Shown here piece by piece: positions 38,484 through 51,600 of a stretch of 64,000 bases of DNA (within the stretch, counting starts at the first letter, position 1; every line of letters begins with the position of its first letter). The notes under the pieces are model-generated. The model made no database searches and was not told the DNA's origin. It saw nothing but the letters and a program-made list of their open reading frames with translations. The DNA comes from Onchocerca volvulus. Its lineage: Eukaryota; Nematoda; Chromadorea; Rhabditida; Onchocercidae. The stretch covers positions 13,694,115-13,758,114 of the forward strand of contig HG738140.1 of NCBI GenBank assembly GCA_000499405.2. Reading direction: 5' to 3'. The position numbers were made by a program, and so were the translations under genes.

Positions 38484-38890
38484 ACTGCAGGTTTTTTTCT
38501 ACTCTTCCACCTTTTTGTTCTAAATTCAAATAAGAAGACAGAGAAAAGCAGTCCATCTTAAATTTATCTAATATATATTACTAATCTTCTTATTCATTTT
38601 ATGAAGTATAAATAAATTTTTCGATTCCTCAGTACTTTTCTGATTTGGCCTTTAAATACCGATTGAATTTCCAATTTACTAATTACTTTCTCACATGTCT
38701 TTCATCTGTTTGTGGTAATGAATAAACTTAGATCGTCTGTTGCTATATTTATTAGGTTTTTCTACATTTCAGTATTTCAAAAAATTCAGATTTATTCATT
38801 TACTGCTATTTGGCAAGTTTTCGGCCTTGTTTAAGATAATTAATTTTTTCATAATCTCTTGAATTTCCATACGGTTAGCCATGATACTAC

Positions 38891-38954
38891 TAAGATCTGG
38901 CATATGTTTCATTATCCGATAATAAGATCTGGCATATGTTTCATTATCCGATAA
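38891..38954. repeat. 32-bp perfect tandem duplication
   Basis: The unit taagatctggcatatgtttc...gataa (38891-38922) is repeated exactly at 38923-38954. Copy A has a single unit at the matching place (about 28124), so the doubling happened after the segmental duplication. Confidence 0.9.
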
Positions 38955-39295
38955 ATGAGTAATGCCATATCTTTCTGAATGGTTTGAAGATTCTTTGAAT
39001 AATATCTCGTTGCTTATTAGACATTTTAAATTATATTTTCTAGCATTCTGAAAAAGTCATTCATAATTTTTAATGAATGAGATCGGTTTCGCACGCTCTC
39101 TTCCTCTCACACTTTTTTCCTATCGTCGAATTAGCGAAATATGACTTTTCTAGTAGTGGCTACTTGTTAATTGTTCTAATTAAAGTGAATTTATGTTATC
39201 AGTGCCATTATCTCATTATTGCTGTTTCATGTGACACTAATCATTGATAGCCTAAAGATAGAGCTGTCATAAAAAGCTTTCTCTTCATTGAAAAA

Positions 39296-39505
39296 TTGCT
39301 ATTTTTGAAAGAGCGAAGGAAAGATACACTTTTCCTGTCTAACTATGTGGCCAGTAAGATTATTCGAACTACTAACAGCAAGATTAAAGATTGGTGCCTA
39401 GTCGATATATGGATTATTGAAAATCGAAATAATATATTGATAAATTCATCGACTAATGAAGTATACGGATGTCTTTTAATTGACAAAAATTGGAATTCCA
39501 TTTAA
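39296..39505 (+). other. Conserved 69-codon frame, copy B
   Basis: Same frame as 28563-28772 with one residue changed (KIKDW in place of KMKDW). See the copy A entry for why translation is unproven. Confidence 0.25.
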
Positions 39506-39547
39506 TTCTCATTGATTATCCATATTTGCAAATGAATAACAATCGAA

Positions 39548-39805
39548 TTATCTATAATCTGGGGAGGGGACAGGCTGGTCTAGTATTGATAATCGATTTT
39601 TAAACTGCTCTATGCTCTCGTTGTGACACATCTTATAATGGTAATCGATGTGACGAGAGAATAATATGGAGCAAACATTTCCGGATTCTCGCATGATACT
39701 GCAGGCCAAGATAAGATTCCAAAGTTTATTAAGCATATTCTGCAAAATTGGAAAGATTCCAAAAGTCGACGAATAATTAGTGTTTTTCCAGTGAACATGT
39801 GGCAT
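39548..39805 (-). other. Conserved 85-codon frame, copy B
   Basis: Counterpart of 28815-29093; it begins MPHVHWKNTNYSSTFGIFPI and keeps the same stop. Residue changes relative to copy A are few (for example LWNL for LWYL and GNVC for GNLC). Confidence 0.3.
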
Positions 39806-41069
39806 AAAGCATTACCGTTGAATGGAAAGTTAAAACACACGAAAAAGCATGACTTATATTGATTTAAATTGAACGAAAAATTTTGTTTTAATTTAAAAAA
39901 AAAAAAGAAAAAATTCAAAGAAATAGGTAAAGTTAAATTTAACTTCCTACAATGTAAAGAATGATGTTATGAAAATGTTTTCATTATTCAGCAACATCAT
40001 TATCTAGCAATTAATGGGAAGACTATTTTCTGCTTCATTTATTTTTCACTGATTAATTTGCTTGAAGTTTGGAGATTTTTAATTTTCGTAACTTATTAAA
40101 TAAATTTTGAACTAAAAATGCCACAAGTATAATTATACTAAAGATCATTCAGACTTTGGCGAACTGAATGAACAATGATCAAAATTGCAAACATTGAAGA
40201 TTGCCAATCAGAAGGGAAAAAGGCGTCTGATTAAAAAGAACTACAAAAGATTACTCATAATAAGAACAAAAAAATTTAAATTAATGAATTTATTTATTTT
40301 ATCTTATAGAAATTGATATCATAATTACACTTTATTGAGCAAACAAACGAAGCTATTTGCACTGTCATTTACATTTTTCAAATGAACGATAGCAATGGAA
40401 TCAATTAATTAAAACTATGACAATTTTAAAAAAGCATAACGACAGCAATGCAACTTTGCATGGATTATATCAGATTGGAACATTGAATAATAACCAACAA
40501 TTGGCGATTAGCTCATTTTTCATAAACATGATAACAGAAGTGTAAGAGTGATAACTTCTGTCAATTGTCTAGAAAATTAATGCGTTCAAAATTACAAAAG
40601 TCGAAGATTTTAAACTGCCGTGCATATTAATAGTTTTATATTTATATTTAATAAGCAAACAAACAACTAATTGCATTATGATTTCATAAAAACAATAAGG
40701 ACTTCAAAATTTCTCGTATTAGCTAAACGTGAAGAAAAACATGTAGTTGCATATTAAAGTTTAATATTTTCCTTCCACTTAGAATTGATTCTTTCGTTTT
40801 AGCTCAAATTTTCATTCTCTTTTTTCACTTCGGCAATTTTTATATCTAAAAATGATATGGACTATTGCAGACATATAATCATCTTTCATTTATATGCAAA
40901 GTTAAGGCAGCTTCTTATTCACTGTAAGCGAAATGGAAATGATGAGAAAATCTGCAATTTCTGTAAAGTTTATTTAAATTTTTTAATGAAATCTTAACTT
41001 GGTCATATATTATGCAACTAATAAATGAATAATAAGTTATGCCAACAACTATCATAAAAGTATTCATTA

Positions 41070-41145
41070 TTCTAACGATGGTTATTATCACAATTTTAAT
41101 TATTGAAAATTTTTGTTGCAACATTGCATTCGAATACGCGCATGT
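41070..41145 (+). repeat. Solo Helitron subterminal fragment
   Basis: ttgttgcaacattgcattcg, then aatacgcgcatgttta, matches the subterminal motif of the Helitrons at 9.1 and 24.85 kb. No other part of the element is recognisable here. Confidence 0.45.
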
Positions 41146-41686
41146 TTAAAGCACTCTTTGCTGTGACTATATTCAGTTAAGTGGAAAATATTGGAGAAAA
41201 AATTTGATCGAATTGTGATTTGGATTGTAATCTGATTGGATTAGGGATTGCTTCTTCTTAATATTATGAATATAAGCTAGGTCAGCAATAGATGTCGGCA
41301 TAGTCTTTTATATCTTGTGTAAAAGAGACGAATCCTGTCGAGGAAGTTTTATTGATTGATGGAAGAGTAATTTTTCTGTTAATAAATAATGTATGAGATG
41401 AAAAATAACTTGAATGAATTTATTTTGGCTGATCGACGAAATATTATGTCGATAAGAAGTGCCCGTCGTAAGCGTTTCACCGACGTGTTATTTAATTTTT
41501 TCATATTATAATATTCAAAATCATTAGCTTGATTTTTTTGAGTAACCAGTGATCAAGCTTTTCAATAAGATAATATGCAAAAGTAGTTAGATACTGGCAG
41601 TTTTACTCCTTTATCGTATTTGATTTGAATTTATTTTACTAGAGATACTTGGAATTTCGAAATTTATTAATTTGAATTTCTTGCAG

Positions 41687-41985
41687 GTTGCATTGAATCG
41701 CTATTATAAATTGGATCGTATGTATTTACGTCTGACACCATTCAAAACAGAAATTGTTCGCTAAAATCCGTTGGTTGTAGGGCTTTATGATATTATATTT
41801 GATGAGAAGGCATAGGTTATCCAAGTCTTCGCAATGCCTAAGGCATGTTTAGTGCTTCTTGCTTTGTATGACGATAATGCATGCTCATTCCAAAGAGGCA
41901 AGAAAGAGAGAAAGGGGAAAATGGATGGATTACTGTATCTACTTCAGATTTGGCAGAATCAGTATTACAGTAATTTCAGTTGAAA
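41687..41985 (+). pseudogene. Prolyl 4-hydroxylase alpha-subunit relic
   Basis: After a ttcttgcag acceptor the frame reads NRYYKLDRMYLRLTPFKTEI, VR, a stop, NPLVVGLYDIIFDEKA, a stop, and VIQVFAMPKA. This matches the start of the catalytic region of collagen prolyl 4-hydroxylase alpha subunits (pattern: YLRLAPFK.E...NP...YHD...DEE...I..LA.PKL). The two stops (near 41762 and 41813) lie in one unbroken frame, which suggests decay by point mutation. Past residue KA the frame stays open to 41985 but similarity is lost. The iron-binding His-X-Asp...His and the rest of the protein are absent. In the living gene the enzyme hydroxylates prolines of collagen in the ER. Confidence 0.6.
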
Positions 41986-44001
41986 GGGGCTATAATTCGC
42001 AATCTTTTGGCTAAAAACTCTAAACTGCCCTCCTCTCGTAAATATTTTCAAAAAGTAAGTGTTCAGATATATATTGTAAGAAACAAAGAAGAATAACATT
42101 TGCATAATATGGATGAAGGAAAGAGAAAAGAGATAGAAATGAAAGGAAGATATCTGCATTATTTGGCTTATATTTCAGACATGGCCAAATTCTAATATCT
42201 TGGCTAATAAAACCATCGTCAGCAAAAAAAAAAAAAACATAGTTTAGTCAAAATGATATAGCAATGAGTCATCAATATATTTTTTTTTTATTTTTTAAGA
42301 ATTATATAAAAAATGAGTGATAGAAGGCCTAAAAGATTAATAATGGAATGGGCAGATTCTTGAATCAGAATCCAAAGATCTCTTCCATATTCAACGAAAC
42401 TTTCAATTATTTACATTATTCATTTCTTCCAGTATATCTATCTATACGTTATTCTTCCAATCTAATCAATTTGGTTCATTCTTAGGGAATCGCAGAAATG
42501 TTTGGCAGAAATTAAACGATCAATCAGTGACTTACTAAAATTTAATATTCTTTGTACTTCATGAAAATTTTTCTTTCTTTTTTTCTGACATTGCACTGTT
42601 TTCTGTTAAATTCGATTTTTACCGCACGGTAAAGTGACAACTGAAGATAATTTTGATGCGAAAATAAAAACGCTCACCTCTGCAAGAACTTAATACTATC
42701 GGAAAAAATTAAACAGAAACATCCGTTCTTACCAATTCGGAATACTGGAACAGAAAAAAATTTGATTTCATTAAATTTCAAGAATTTCGTTTCTTGTAGA
42801 CACTAAAAACGAGTGAAATAAACAATAAGTTTAGTTCAAAAAAAGATTATTCAGAGTTATGTTCAAGTTTCAAGTCACTAATTACTGTGGATGATGCAGA
42901 GAAGATGAAACAAGCATTAAAAAAAACGTATTAGATCTCATCTAATCTGAACTAATATTTGAATAATAGACCTTCTCTTTCATTTTCATTACAAAAGTTC
43001 TCGCTTCACATTTTTAAAGAAGCCTAATCTTCTAAAACATCAAATATTATAATTAATTCTTCAATGCAAATAATAAATTTTGTTGATTTTAACGTCATTT
43101 ATTGCTTAATAATGATATGCTAATTGTAAATATAATCAAGTCAAAATCAAATCGAATAAAAGAATATTTAAGATTGTCGCTCGAGATTCGCTATTGCGGG
43201 GAAATTCATCGCTAAGGAAGGAAGAGAATATTACATTAGTACAAATATAACAATCAATATATGGTTATAATCACAAAAGTTTAATTTAACTTTTGAAAAA
43301 TGAATGAAATTCGAGAATATTTAAAATCATCCATAAAGCAAAGTCCTTCTTTACAGAAAATCATATTTAAAGTTGTTTTGTTTTTAAGCAAGAAAATCAG
43401 CTCATTTTCTTGTGGAAAAATTAATATTGTAAGTGAAGAAAGTTTCCATCATATTGAATTCTTAAGCTGCTGTTTAATAAGAATATTATAAACCAGTTTC
43501 TTTTCCACCAAATGTTGAATTTTTGCATCCATAAGAGTGTATCATAACAAAATAGTATTGCGATTTAATTAGTCAACTGTAATTTATGTTCAAACGAATC
43601 TTTCCTCACATACGACCAAAAAGAAAATTGTTCATTTTGCGATTCTTTTCAAGTAGATAAAATTAACATATCTTAGAGGAGGGGAAAAAGAAATGTAGTT
43701 AATTTAGTGAAACCTAATGACTTCTTAATGTAGGATCTCACGAGATTTATCTAGCAATAAATCTCGTAATTCATTGGAATATCGCTAAGTAAATCGCTAA
43801 ATCATCAAAAGCCCATAAATATGACTTGGTTTTCGATATATGTTCACTTTTGAGACTAAATTGTTAAGTTTCATAACGATTTCGAGATTACGGTATTACG
43901 GAAAATGTTCCTATTCATATTAATGACACTTCTTATTTATCTAGAATGAACTGGCTTTTCAGATAAATAGCACCAATAAATGCAAAACAATAACTGAGAT
44001 C
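41986..44001. other. Non-coding stretch downstream of apn-1
   Basis: AT-rich DNA with only short frames (for example 43300-43491, plus); nothing recognised. Confidence 0.45.
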
Positions 44002-44007
44002 TTTATT
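44002..44007 (-). promoter_or_regulatory. apn-1: Polyadenylation signal of apn-1
   Basis: AATAAA on the minus strand about 60 bases past the apn-1 stop codon. Confidence 0.6.
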
Positions 44008-44065
44008 GAGAATAAAATACAAGATTCGAGTTCAATAATGAATTGAAAGAAAATAAGCTAAAATA

Positions 44066-47000
44066 CTATTTCGGTGAAAAAAATGATCTGATATCGTTTT
44101 TATGTTCTTTCAGTGACTGATTATTTAACGAATGATATAAAAGGATCATCTCCTCTGCATAATCTCCTTCTGGTGTTTCCAGGATCATTGGCAAACCATC
44201 GAACCGTGGATCAGCTATAAGATGACGAAAAGCTGCCAGCTTCAGCTTGCCTTTACCAATGTTTGCATGACGGTCTAGTCTCGAACCAAGATCACCTAAA
44301 CTTATGGAAAGGTTTTAGAACTTAAAGATTTAATCTCAGATTTGCTATATTCGCTAAGTCTCATGTTATTTGCTTATCTCATTACGGAATCTATTTTAGT
44401 AGAATTATCCAGTCATTCATCTGATACATCTTTGAGTGGTGATGCAATCGACGACGTTCTGAAATAGGTTTTTGTCAGTATTCAGAGCTTAAAAATTCGA
44501 AGAGCAAAATTTAAACTTTTTACAAATTTCATAGTTAGAATAAGTTTACCCATTGAGTCATTGATGTGAAAAGCACGGAGATACTGAAGACCAATACTGT
44601 TTTCGAATTCACTGAAAGTTTCTTTATATCGATCTTCTGATCGTATGTCATAACCTGAATTTAGCAAAATGCGATATAAGTATTGATAGCAGTAACTAAA
44701 GACTTTATAGGAACCTTTGCTGTGCCTATAAAAATATTTAACTCAAAAGATTCTGTAATAAAACTTAAATGAAAAATTTGCATCTAAAATAAAACTTTAG
44801 ATAAATGAACGTTCAGTGCCGAATCAACAACATTTCCGATAAAGCTATTTATGATTTTTTTTCTTAATTACATAGAACAGAATGACAAAATCCTCGAATG
44901 GAGAAAATTTGGTATCATCAGGAATTGAAATATTGTTGGAAGCTCAACAGTTTATAGTCAAATCCTAGATCTCAAAATCAAACCTATGATTAATGTCCGC
45001 TTAAAATTACAAGATGCAGAACATAATCTCGAAGAAATCTGATCAATACAAAGTAAGGAATATTTTCTATTATGTATTTCATCTAGAAGTTATATTCTTT
45101 TACGAAGGACAAAGGAGAATGTGCAACATTTATGTCTTGTTATATATATGGCAAGACGGAAGAACTAGTTTTTACAAGTTACCTCGCAAAAATTATATTA
45201 AATTGAAATATTTAAAGTTATGATAAATTTTTTATTGTTGATTAAGTTTTCTTATCTTTTTTTCAAATAAATTACCAAACTTAAATCTAAAAAAATCTTA
45301 CAGAACTAACCCGCAGCAAAAATATGACATGTATCAAGGCACACTCCTATTCGTTTCTTATTTTTCACCAGGCTGATAATTTGCTGTAGCTCTTCGAATT
45401 TCCCGCCAATAGTATTTCCTTGTCCTGCCATCGTTTCAATCACTGAAAAGTTTTTTTTTTTTAATAAAAAGTGTTGCGAAATTTAAAAAAATATTAAAGA
45501 ATTTTTTTGACAAAATTTTCAATTCAATAAGAAAATGAGCAAAAGCAATTCTTGTGTTTGAGTTTCAAATGACCTTTAAAGATTTCCTCCCACAGATATG
45601 AAATTTTGGAAATTTTTCAGATCCAAAAAAATCCCAAAAACAAACAAATTGTAATATATTCAGTGTGATCCATAACATAATTTAAAGTATCTGCAATTAT
45701 TTTGATGCATTCTTCACGACCACATTTCCCTGCTGTAGATCCTAAAAATCAGTTATTAGTATGAAATATATAGCAAAATAAAAAACTGTTAGGAAGAAGT
45801 TAATTATCTGACCGATCATCTAATGCAATGCATCTTTTGATGGAATTTACAATGCCAGTCCTGGAATCATTTTCCTTAATCTATCTATTGGATTGAATGA
45901 TTTTCGGTTGTTTAGTTTTATGAGGCCAACAGAGAATAATTTTTGACTTATTGGAACTTTCTGTCCCACGACCAATTGGAATTCTTTCCCAGGATCATCT
46001 GGAACATTCTGTCCGAAGTTATTTGACATAATTTCCACTCATGATCATTTATGACACTAATGAGATAACTGAGTTGAAGGTTGTATTCTGGAGCAGAATG
46101 AGAAAGGAAACCAATGCTATAAAGACTTCCAACTAATAAGAGGTTATGTGGGATTTCCTATACTGCCGGCAACATAATAAAAATGAAAATAAAACTTGAA
46201 CATAAATAAATATTTACCAGGATGAATATTGTAATAGATGATACCAAGCTGTTCACATCGTTTGCATTCATCTAACATGCATGCTCGAGCTCGATTCAAT
46301 ATTTCCATGTCACAACTACCACCATTTATCAAATATGACCCATGCACAACAATTTGATCCATCGGGAATTCTAATTTCTATCAAAAATAAAGAAAAATTC
46401 ATGCATGTCGAGAATATAACTATTGAAATATCAAAGAAATGAAAACTTTCCCAGGAAATCTCTATAATGTACATAAATGTAATACATATTTCAATGACAC
46501 TCCAAATATACTGGATTATTTCTCATGGCATCACACGTTCTCAATACTGAATAAACATACCTGTGCGGTTTCACGAAATGCTTGCACCACTTCATCTTTC
46601 ATAGGTGGACTATTCCATGAACGCTGGTTCCGGACAAAAAAAGCAAAAGATCGGCATCCAATAGATAAGGCATTATAAAAACCTTGTTCCAAACCGCCTG
46701 GAACAAAATTTTTTTATTCAAATGTTAATTTACATGCTCAATACGATCATTTCGAAGATCATCTTTACAAAATATTTATAATGTCAATTATTTAACCGTT
46801 CTCTTTAATATTCAATTGGGAATTCAGCCCAACAATCTAACAAACCCTTGCAAAGCAAATATAAATATAAACTATGCTTCATGCCATTTCACTCTACGTT
46901 TTTTTTTTTTTTTGTGAAATTTGAATCAAAAAGATTAAATAAAAAACTACCTGCTACATTGACATGTGCTCCTAGCATTTTTCTGGATCCAGCAGCCGCT

Positions 47001-47782
47001 TCCAATACTTTCTGCGCAATTGGATTAATCGGTGAATTATCTTTCATAAAGTTCACTTTCGCTAAATACTTCCGTTCTAGTACTAAGGAATAGCCCGCAA
47101 TATAAAATATTTATTGAAAAACTTTGGTCAATTTAGTTTTGATTAAAGCGACTTTTTCAGCAGAACAGTTGGTTAGCATGTTCCAAAATTTTTCCAACCA
47201 TAAGATATTCAAATTTTCATCTCAATTATAAAAATTCTTCTTATTGTCTAATTTCTCATTCCCCTAAAACTATCGCCATCATGCTTACTCGATGATAAGA
47301 GATTGATTTTATTTACTCATAATACAAATTAAAGTAATACCCAAGCTGAGAGATGTCTTCTTCGCGTTATTAATGTCTTGCTTTATTTCATTGGCGGAAT
47401 CTGATCTTTTTGTCCGTTGTCTAGTTCTTCTCACTCTACTATTGTTATCATGTGATTTTTTCACTTTTTTTTTAATCAAATTCTTTGTTTTCCTTGACTT
47501 AACTTGGATTGATTCGTGCTTGAACATTCCTTTCTTTGAATCATTCCCCTTCTGTAAACCAACTTCAATATTATTTAGTTTATTAGATTCGTACTCTTTC
47601 CCAACTTTTATTTATCTCCATCGTGCTGAATTCCAGTGCATAAAATAGCTCACCGTCTCGAGGTCATTCACAGAAGAAGCCACTAACACTGCTTCAGGAT
47701 GCACGCTGCTACCACATGACCCTTCCTTATCATCTATAATGATCATAGCTGATTTCACTTCCGCTGTGGCACTTTGTTCCAT
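44066..47782 (-). CDS. apn-1: AP endonuclease IV (APN-1 type)
   Basis: Nine exons: 47654..47782, 47341..47551, 46951..47082, 46561..46697, 46218..46377, 45646..45741, 45311..45442, 44550..44654 and 44066..44295. All phases agree, giving 443 residues. The enzyme is an endonuclease IV family nuclease that cleaves DNA 5' to abasic sites in base excision repair. Residues 44-113 are a Lys/Arg-rich tail ([19 protein letters not shown]), probably a nuclear signal; the barrel starts at [12 protein letters not shown]. All nine zinc ligands of the E. coli enzyme have counterparts: H215 (VVHGSYLIN), H255 (NIHPGS), E291 (IETMAGQGN), D325 and H328 ([11 protein letters not shown]), H362 (AFHIND), D375 and H377 ([10 protein letters not shown]) and E407 (ILETPEGD). 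The ATG lies three bases after an acceptor-like TTTTAG, as in trans-spliced worm genes. mboa-7 lies 0.9 kb upstream on the same strand. Confidence 0.95.
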
Positions 47783-47785
47783 TAG

Positions 47786-47787
47786 CT
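47786..47787 (-). promoter_or_regulatory. apn-1: Likely trans-splice acceptor before apn-1
   Basis: The minus strand reads atatttttag, then CTA, then ATG. An acceptor only three bases before the start codon, with no fitting 5' exon, is the usual arrangement for addition of a spliced leader. An ordinary 5' UTR intron is the alternative. Confidence 0.5.
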
Positions 47788-48676
47788 AAAAATATGGATG
47801 TATAGGATCCTCAATAATTTTTTTCAAATCATTTTCTAATGATAGTTTGATCATCAAATATAATTTATAGATCACAATTTATGAACCCATAGGTATTCCA
47901 TCAAGAAAAAAATACTTCTCTCTTTTATTGATTAACGCTAAAACACACACAAAAATAGGAAAAACTCATTTAGAAAATTCAATTACGAGAGAAATTTCAT
48001 AAACAGAAAAAAAAATTTTTTAAAAGAAGCGAACAAATACACGTATAGAAAGGGGATCGAAATTGCAGAAAAAGTGAAAATTACATTCATATATCTTCAA
48101 AATAACGAAAATTTTTGTAAAAAAAAAAAAAAAAAAAAAAAGTGATACTGCTCACTTTGGCTCTTACCATTTACTTGAAAACAAACGCAAAAGAATAGCA
48201 AGCACAGTGAGATATTTTTACTGCTAGAAAGAATAAGTATGGACAATTCCATTTACTCACATAACCGTCCTATAAACATTACGATTCTTCAATATAATTA
48301 TATTTATTCCGTTTACAGCCAAAAAAGTTAGCCAAAATAATTAGTATCATCACAGTTACCGGTATTCACAAATATATTTATATGCAATATTCTGACATAC
48401 TACTATTGTTTGATGATTACAACAAATAAAGAAAACAAACTGAAGCTTTATACAATATTATTCTCTACAAATTCTTCACAAGCAGAAAACATCTTGAGGA
48501 AATAAATTAACAAATAAGTAGGAATTTCTATAATTTGAAGACCAAAAGATTAAATTCAGTGCTAAACAAAATTTTTCAAATGAGGCACAGTTGATTAATT
48601 CAAAAGACTGTTTTCATACGGTTCACTTCGGAGAATAATTGAACGTTTCCGAGGAATATCATGATAAACGATGAGT

Positions 48677-51600
48677 TCAATCCACTTTTTTAATCATCAA
48701 ATCAGCAGCTTCTTCCTGAAAATAATGCTCAATTGTTGTCCCTTTCCTACATTTAAAATTCATTCCTGCAATATCACAATATCGTAACCAATGAAGTACC
48801 TTTGTAGTTTTGTTTGATGCCATCTTAATATCTGTCTTGATTGATTTCTTACTTCCTGAAACAAGGTTTATTTTTTGAGATTTAGAAATAGAAGCGAGGA
48901 ATTTGATTCAAAATCTTCAAAATAAATAACGAACGAATAACTTAATTTAGATAAAGCATGAGCTCAGCATTATACTGCAGCGAAAAGTAAATAACGATTA
49001 AGCATAATTATAGCACTTTCACAACATACATATGTCTATTAGATGATACGAATAAAGAAATCATTCCACCAATTAGATGACTAAATTTAGATAAAAAAAA
49101 ACTAGTGTCACTCCAGTAAAACTACAAATCTACAGTAATCATTTAGCTAAAAATTGTTGGAAAGAAAAACTTAGCAAATATCATGACACAATCGTCATCC
49201 GGGTATTCGAATATTTAGGCAATCAAAATAGAAATATTAACGCTTTAAAAAACTAGAACTTTTTTTTCAGATAAAAAGGTTTCTGACTTATTAATTCAGT
49301 AGTATTTTACTAAAATCCCGCTTCATAATTTTTTTAAAATCCAAACCTGCTGAAATCATTAATGATTTGTAAAACCATGAAAATACAATAACTGTAATCA
49401 TAATCCAATGTACATGGAAATACACTGAATTCCAATAACGAATTGTATCACGCCACGTCAATAATAAAAATCCTGACGCCATCAATGTAAACCCAAGCTG
49501 TCGCATAATATACCAACTACAACAATGATAGAAAACTAAAACATGTGATAAGTTTTATAAAATTCATATTTTCGCTTCTTTTGACTATTATTGCTACATC
49601 TATTAACCTTAATCATTTTCCTCAGGATAATTTGGAAAAACTTGACACATCATTTTCCCTTTCCAGTATGAGATTTACTTCTTTTTTTATTCACGTCCGA
49701 GGAGAAAAGCTTTCGCTCTCTAAAGGGAAGATATAACTAATAAATACTTACATTTTTTTAGATGCTAATCAATTCTTTGCTGAGCCGGTATAATGGAGAA
49801 CAAGAAAGATAAGAAAGATTTCTGATTTTTAAAAGATAAAAAGCCCATATTTGTACTAAACAAGAAATGGAACTTATTATGTCTAGAGAACTAACTTTTT
49901 CATTTTTGACAAATTTTTATGTATAATATACAATGTGACTTATAGATTGCTAGATAATTCCCTAAATTATTCAGATTATATGGAAGTTTTTTTTTTTTTT
50001 TTTAAATATGATAAGTTTATAAATGACTTACAAAACAGTGAACAAAAGCGGTAATTTGTCATTCGGATCTTTTCGAACTATTGATAGAATGTTATCCTCT
50101 GCCAAAGTACAAAGGGGAACAGTAAGGAAGGACAGGAAATAGCCCGGATAAATACCATGCCAAAATGCACTCACTGACATTGTCAGTAACATTCTGAAAT
50201 ATCTCAATTATGAATTTTATGAACTTCACAAAAGAAAAAAAAGATCATAAATCAGGAAATATTTTTCCTTTTTTGAATAGTTCTCTGTTGTTTCTTTTCT
50301 AATTTTCGTTTTCCTATTCAGTAGTTTATCCAAAAGAAATTCCTATAAATAAATAACTTCAGAGTACCCAACTGATCGTGGCACACGTTTGTACACATAA
50401 TTTGCCAACCAGAATTGGACTGTACGGTTCCAAGCCCTTATAACACCTCGAAATGAAGTGTTCAGTTCGATCGAACAAATGTCCAAACTACGTATTGCTT
50501 CCGAATTATAATTTGTTCCCTTTCTATTCATCTGCTCTCTACAATAATTATAAACATTTTAATTATAAGGATTTCCAAATTAATTCATTACATCATATGT
50601 TGGTGATATTACTATATATTCAAAGCTGTGGTCCATCAATCTTCCAAAAAAAGCTTTATGAGACTACATACAAAATGAATAAGTAATGGATGGACAAGTG
50701 ATAAATAAAGAGTTACAAAAACATTGTTTTGTTTGGATTTGAATAAAAAATACTACTTTAAAATATCGATTCGATTGGGTCCTTTCCCAACTGACGGACA
50801 ACTTTCCTCTGGATAAATTCCAATCCCATTGAGCACACAAATTGATTCAGCAACCATCCATGCACTGTATACACGACAACGCATCCACAGAAATATTAGG
50901 AAACTAATCGATATTCGATAAAAGACTGTTTCGTTGAAAAATTCATCTTTGCGCATCATCTGTTAAAAAGATTTTAGCAATCATATTAAGATTTTGGATA
51001 AAAATCGATAATATAAGAAGACTATTTCGTGTTTCTTAAGAATAGAGAGAACAATAATAATTCCAGAAAGGTATTAAATCTTCTCTTCTATAAATTTCAA
51101 TATTGGATTTCTCTTATGCAGTTCAATGAACATAATGATATAATAAACCTCAAGCGGGAAAGCATACAAAAGCAAAATAAAAGCAGGTAATGACCAAGCA
51201 AAATTATACAAACGCCATCTAATATGTTCCCAAACTGATATTTCCATTATATTATCATTATCAACAACATCTCGATAAACTGCATATGTATAATATGGAC
51301 CTTAAAAAATGAAAGATATAATATCTGATTTAATAAAATTTCTTCCATTTTTAGTCTTTGCAGATGCTAATTAGACTAGATGTAATAGTGAGAAATCTGA
51401 TGTCAAGTCCTTGAAATTCTAAAATGATATATTCTAAAATAAGTTTAAGCTATAGAGATATTGAGCTTTAAAACAAGTGCCAGAATATGGCTAATTATGA
51501 AATTCAGAAAACCATTTCCGGCAGTTGTAATAGTTCGTTTTTAATTCAGTCAATTCTACAATATGACAAATTAAAGAAATAGAAAAAAAAATTCTGCAGT

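Larger units (their letters stand above)
38484..40950. repeat. Segmental duplication, copy B
   Basis: Direct repeat of 27716-31100, starting at actgcaggtttttttctac. In the core (28563-29030 versus 39296-39763) I count about four substitutions in some 460 bases, while the outer parts differ much more and carry indels. It lacks the 0.8 kb found at 29750-30525 in copy A and has its own 32-bp duplication at 38891-38954. Confidence 0.8.

Noticed and set aside
49291..49310. Alternative stop of mboa-7 directly after exon 9
   Set aside because: The frame could read on to a nearby stop, but a consensus donor at 49310 and two following exons in phase, ending in a Lys-rich tail, make the longer form more likely.
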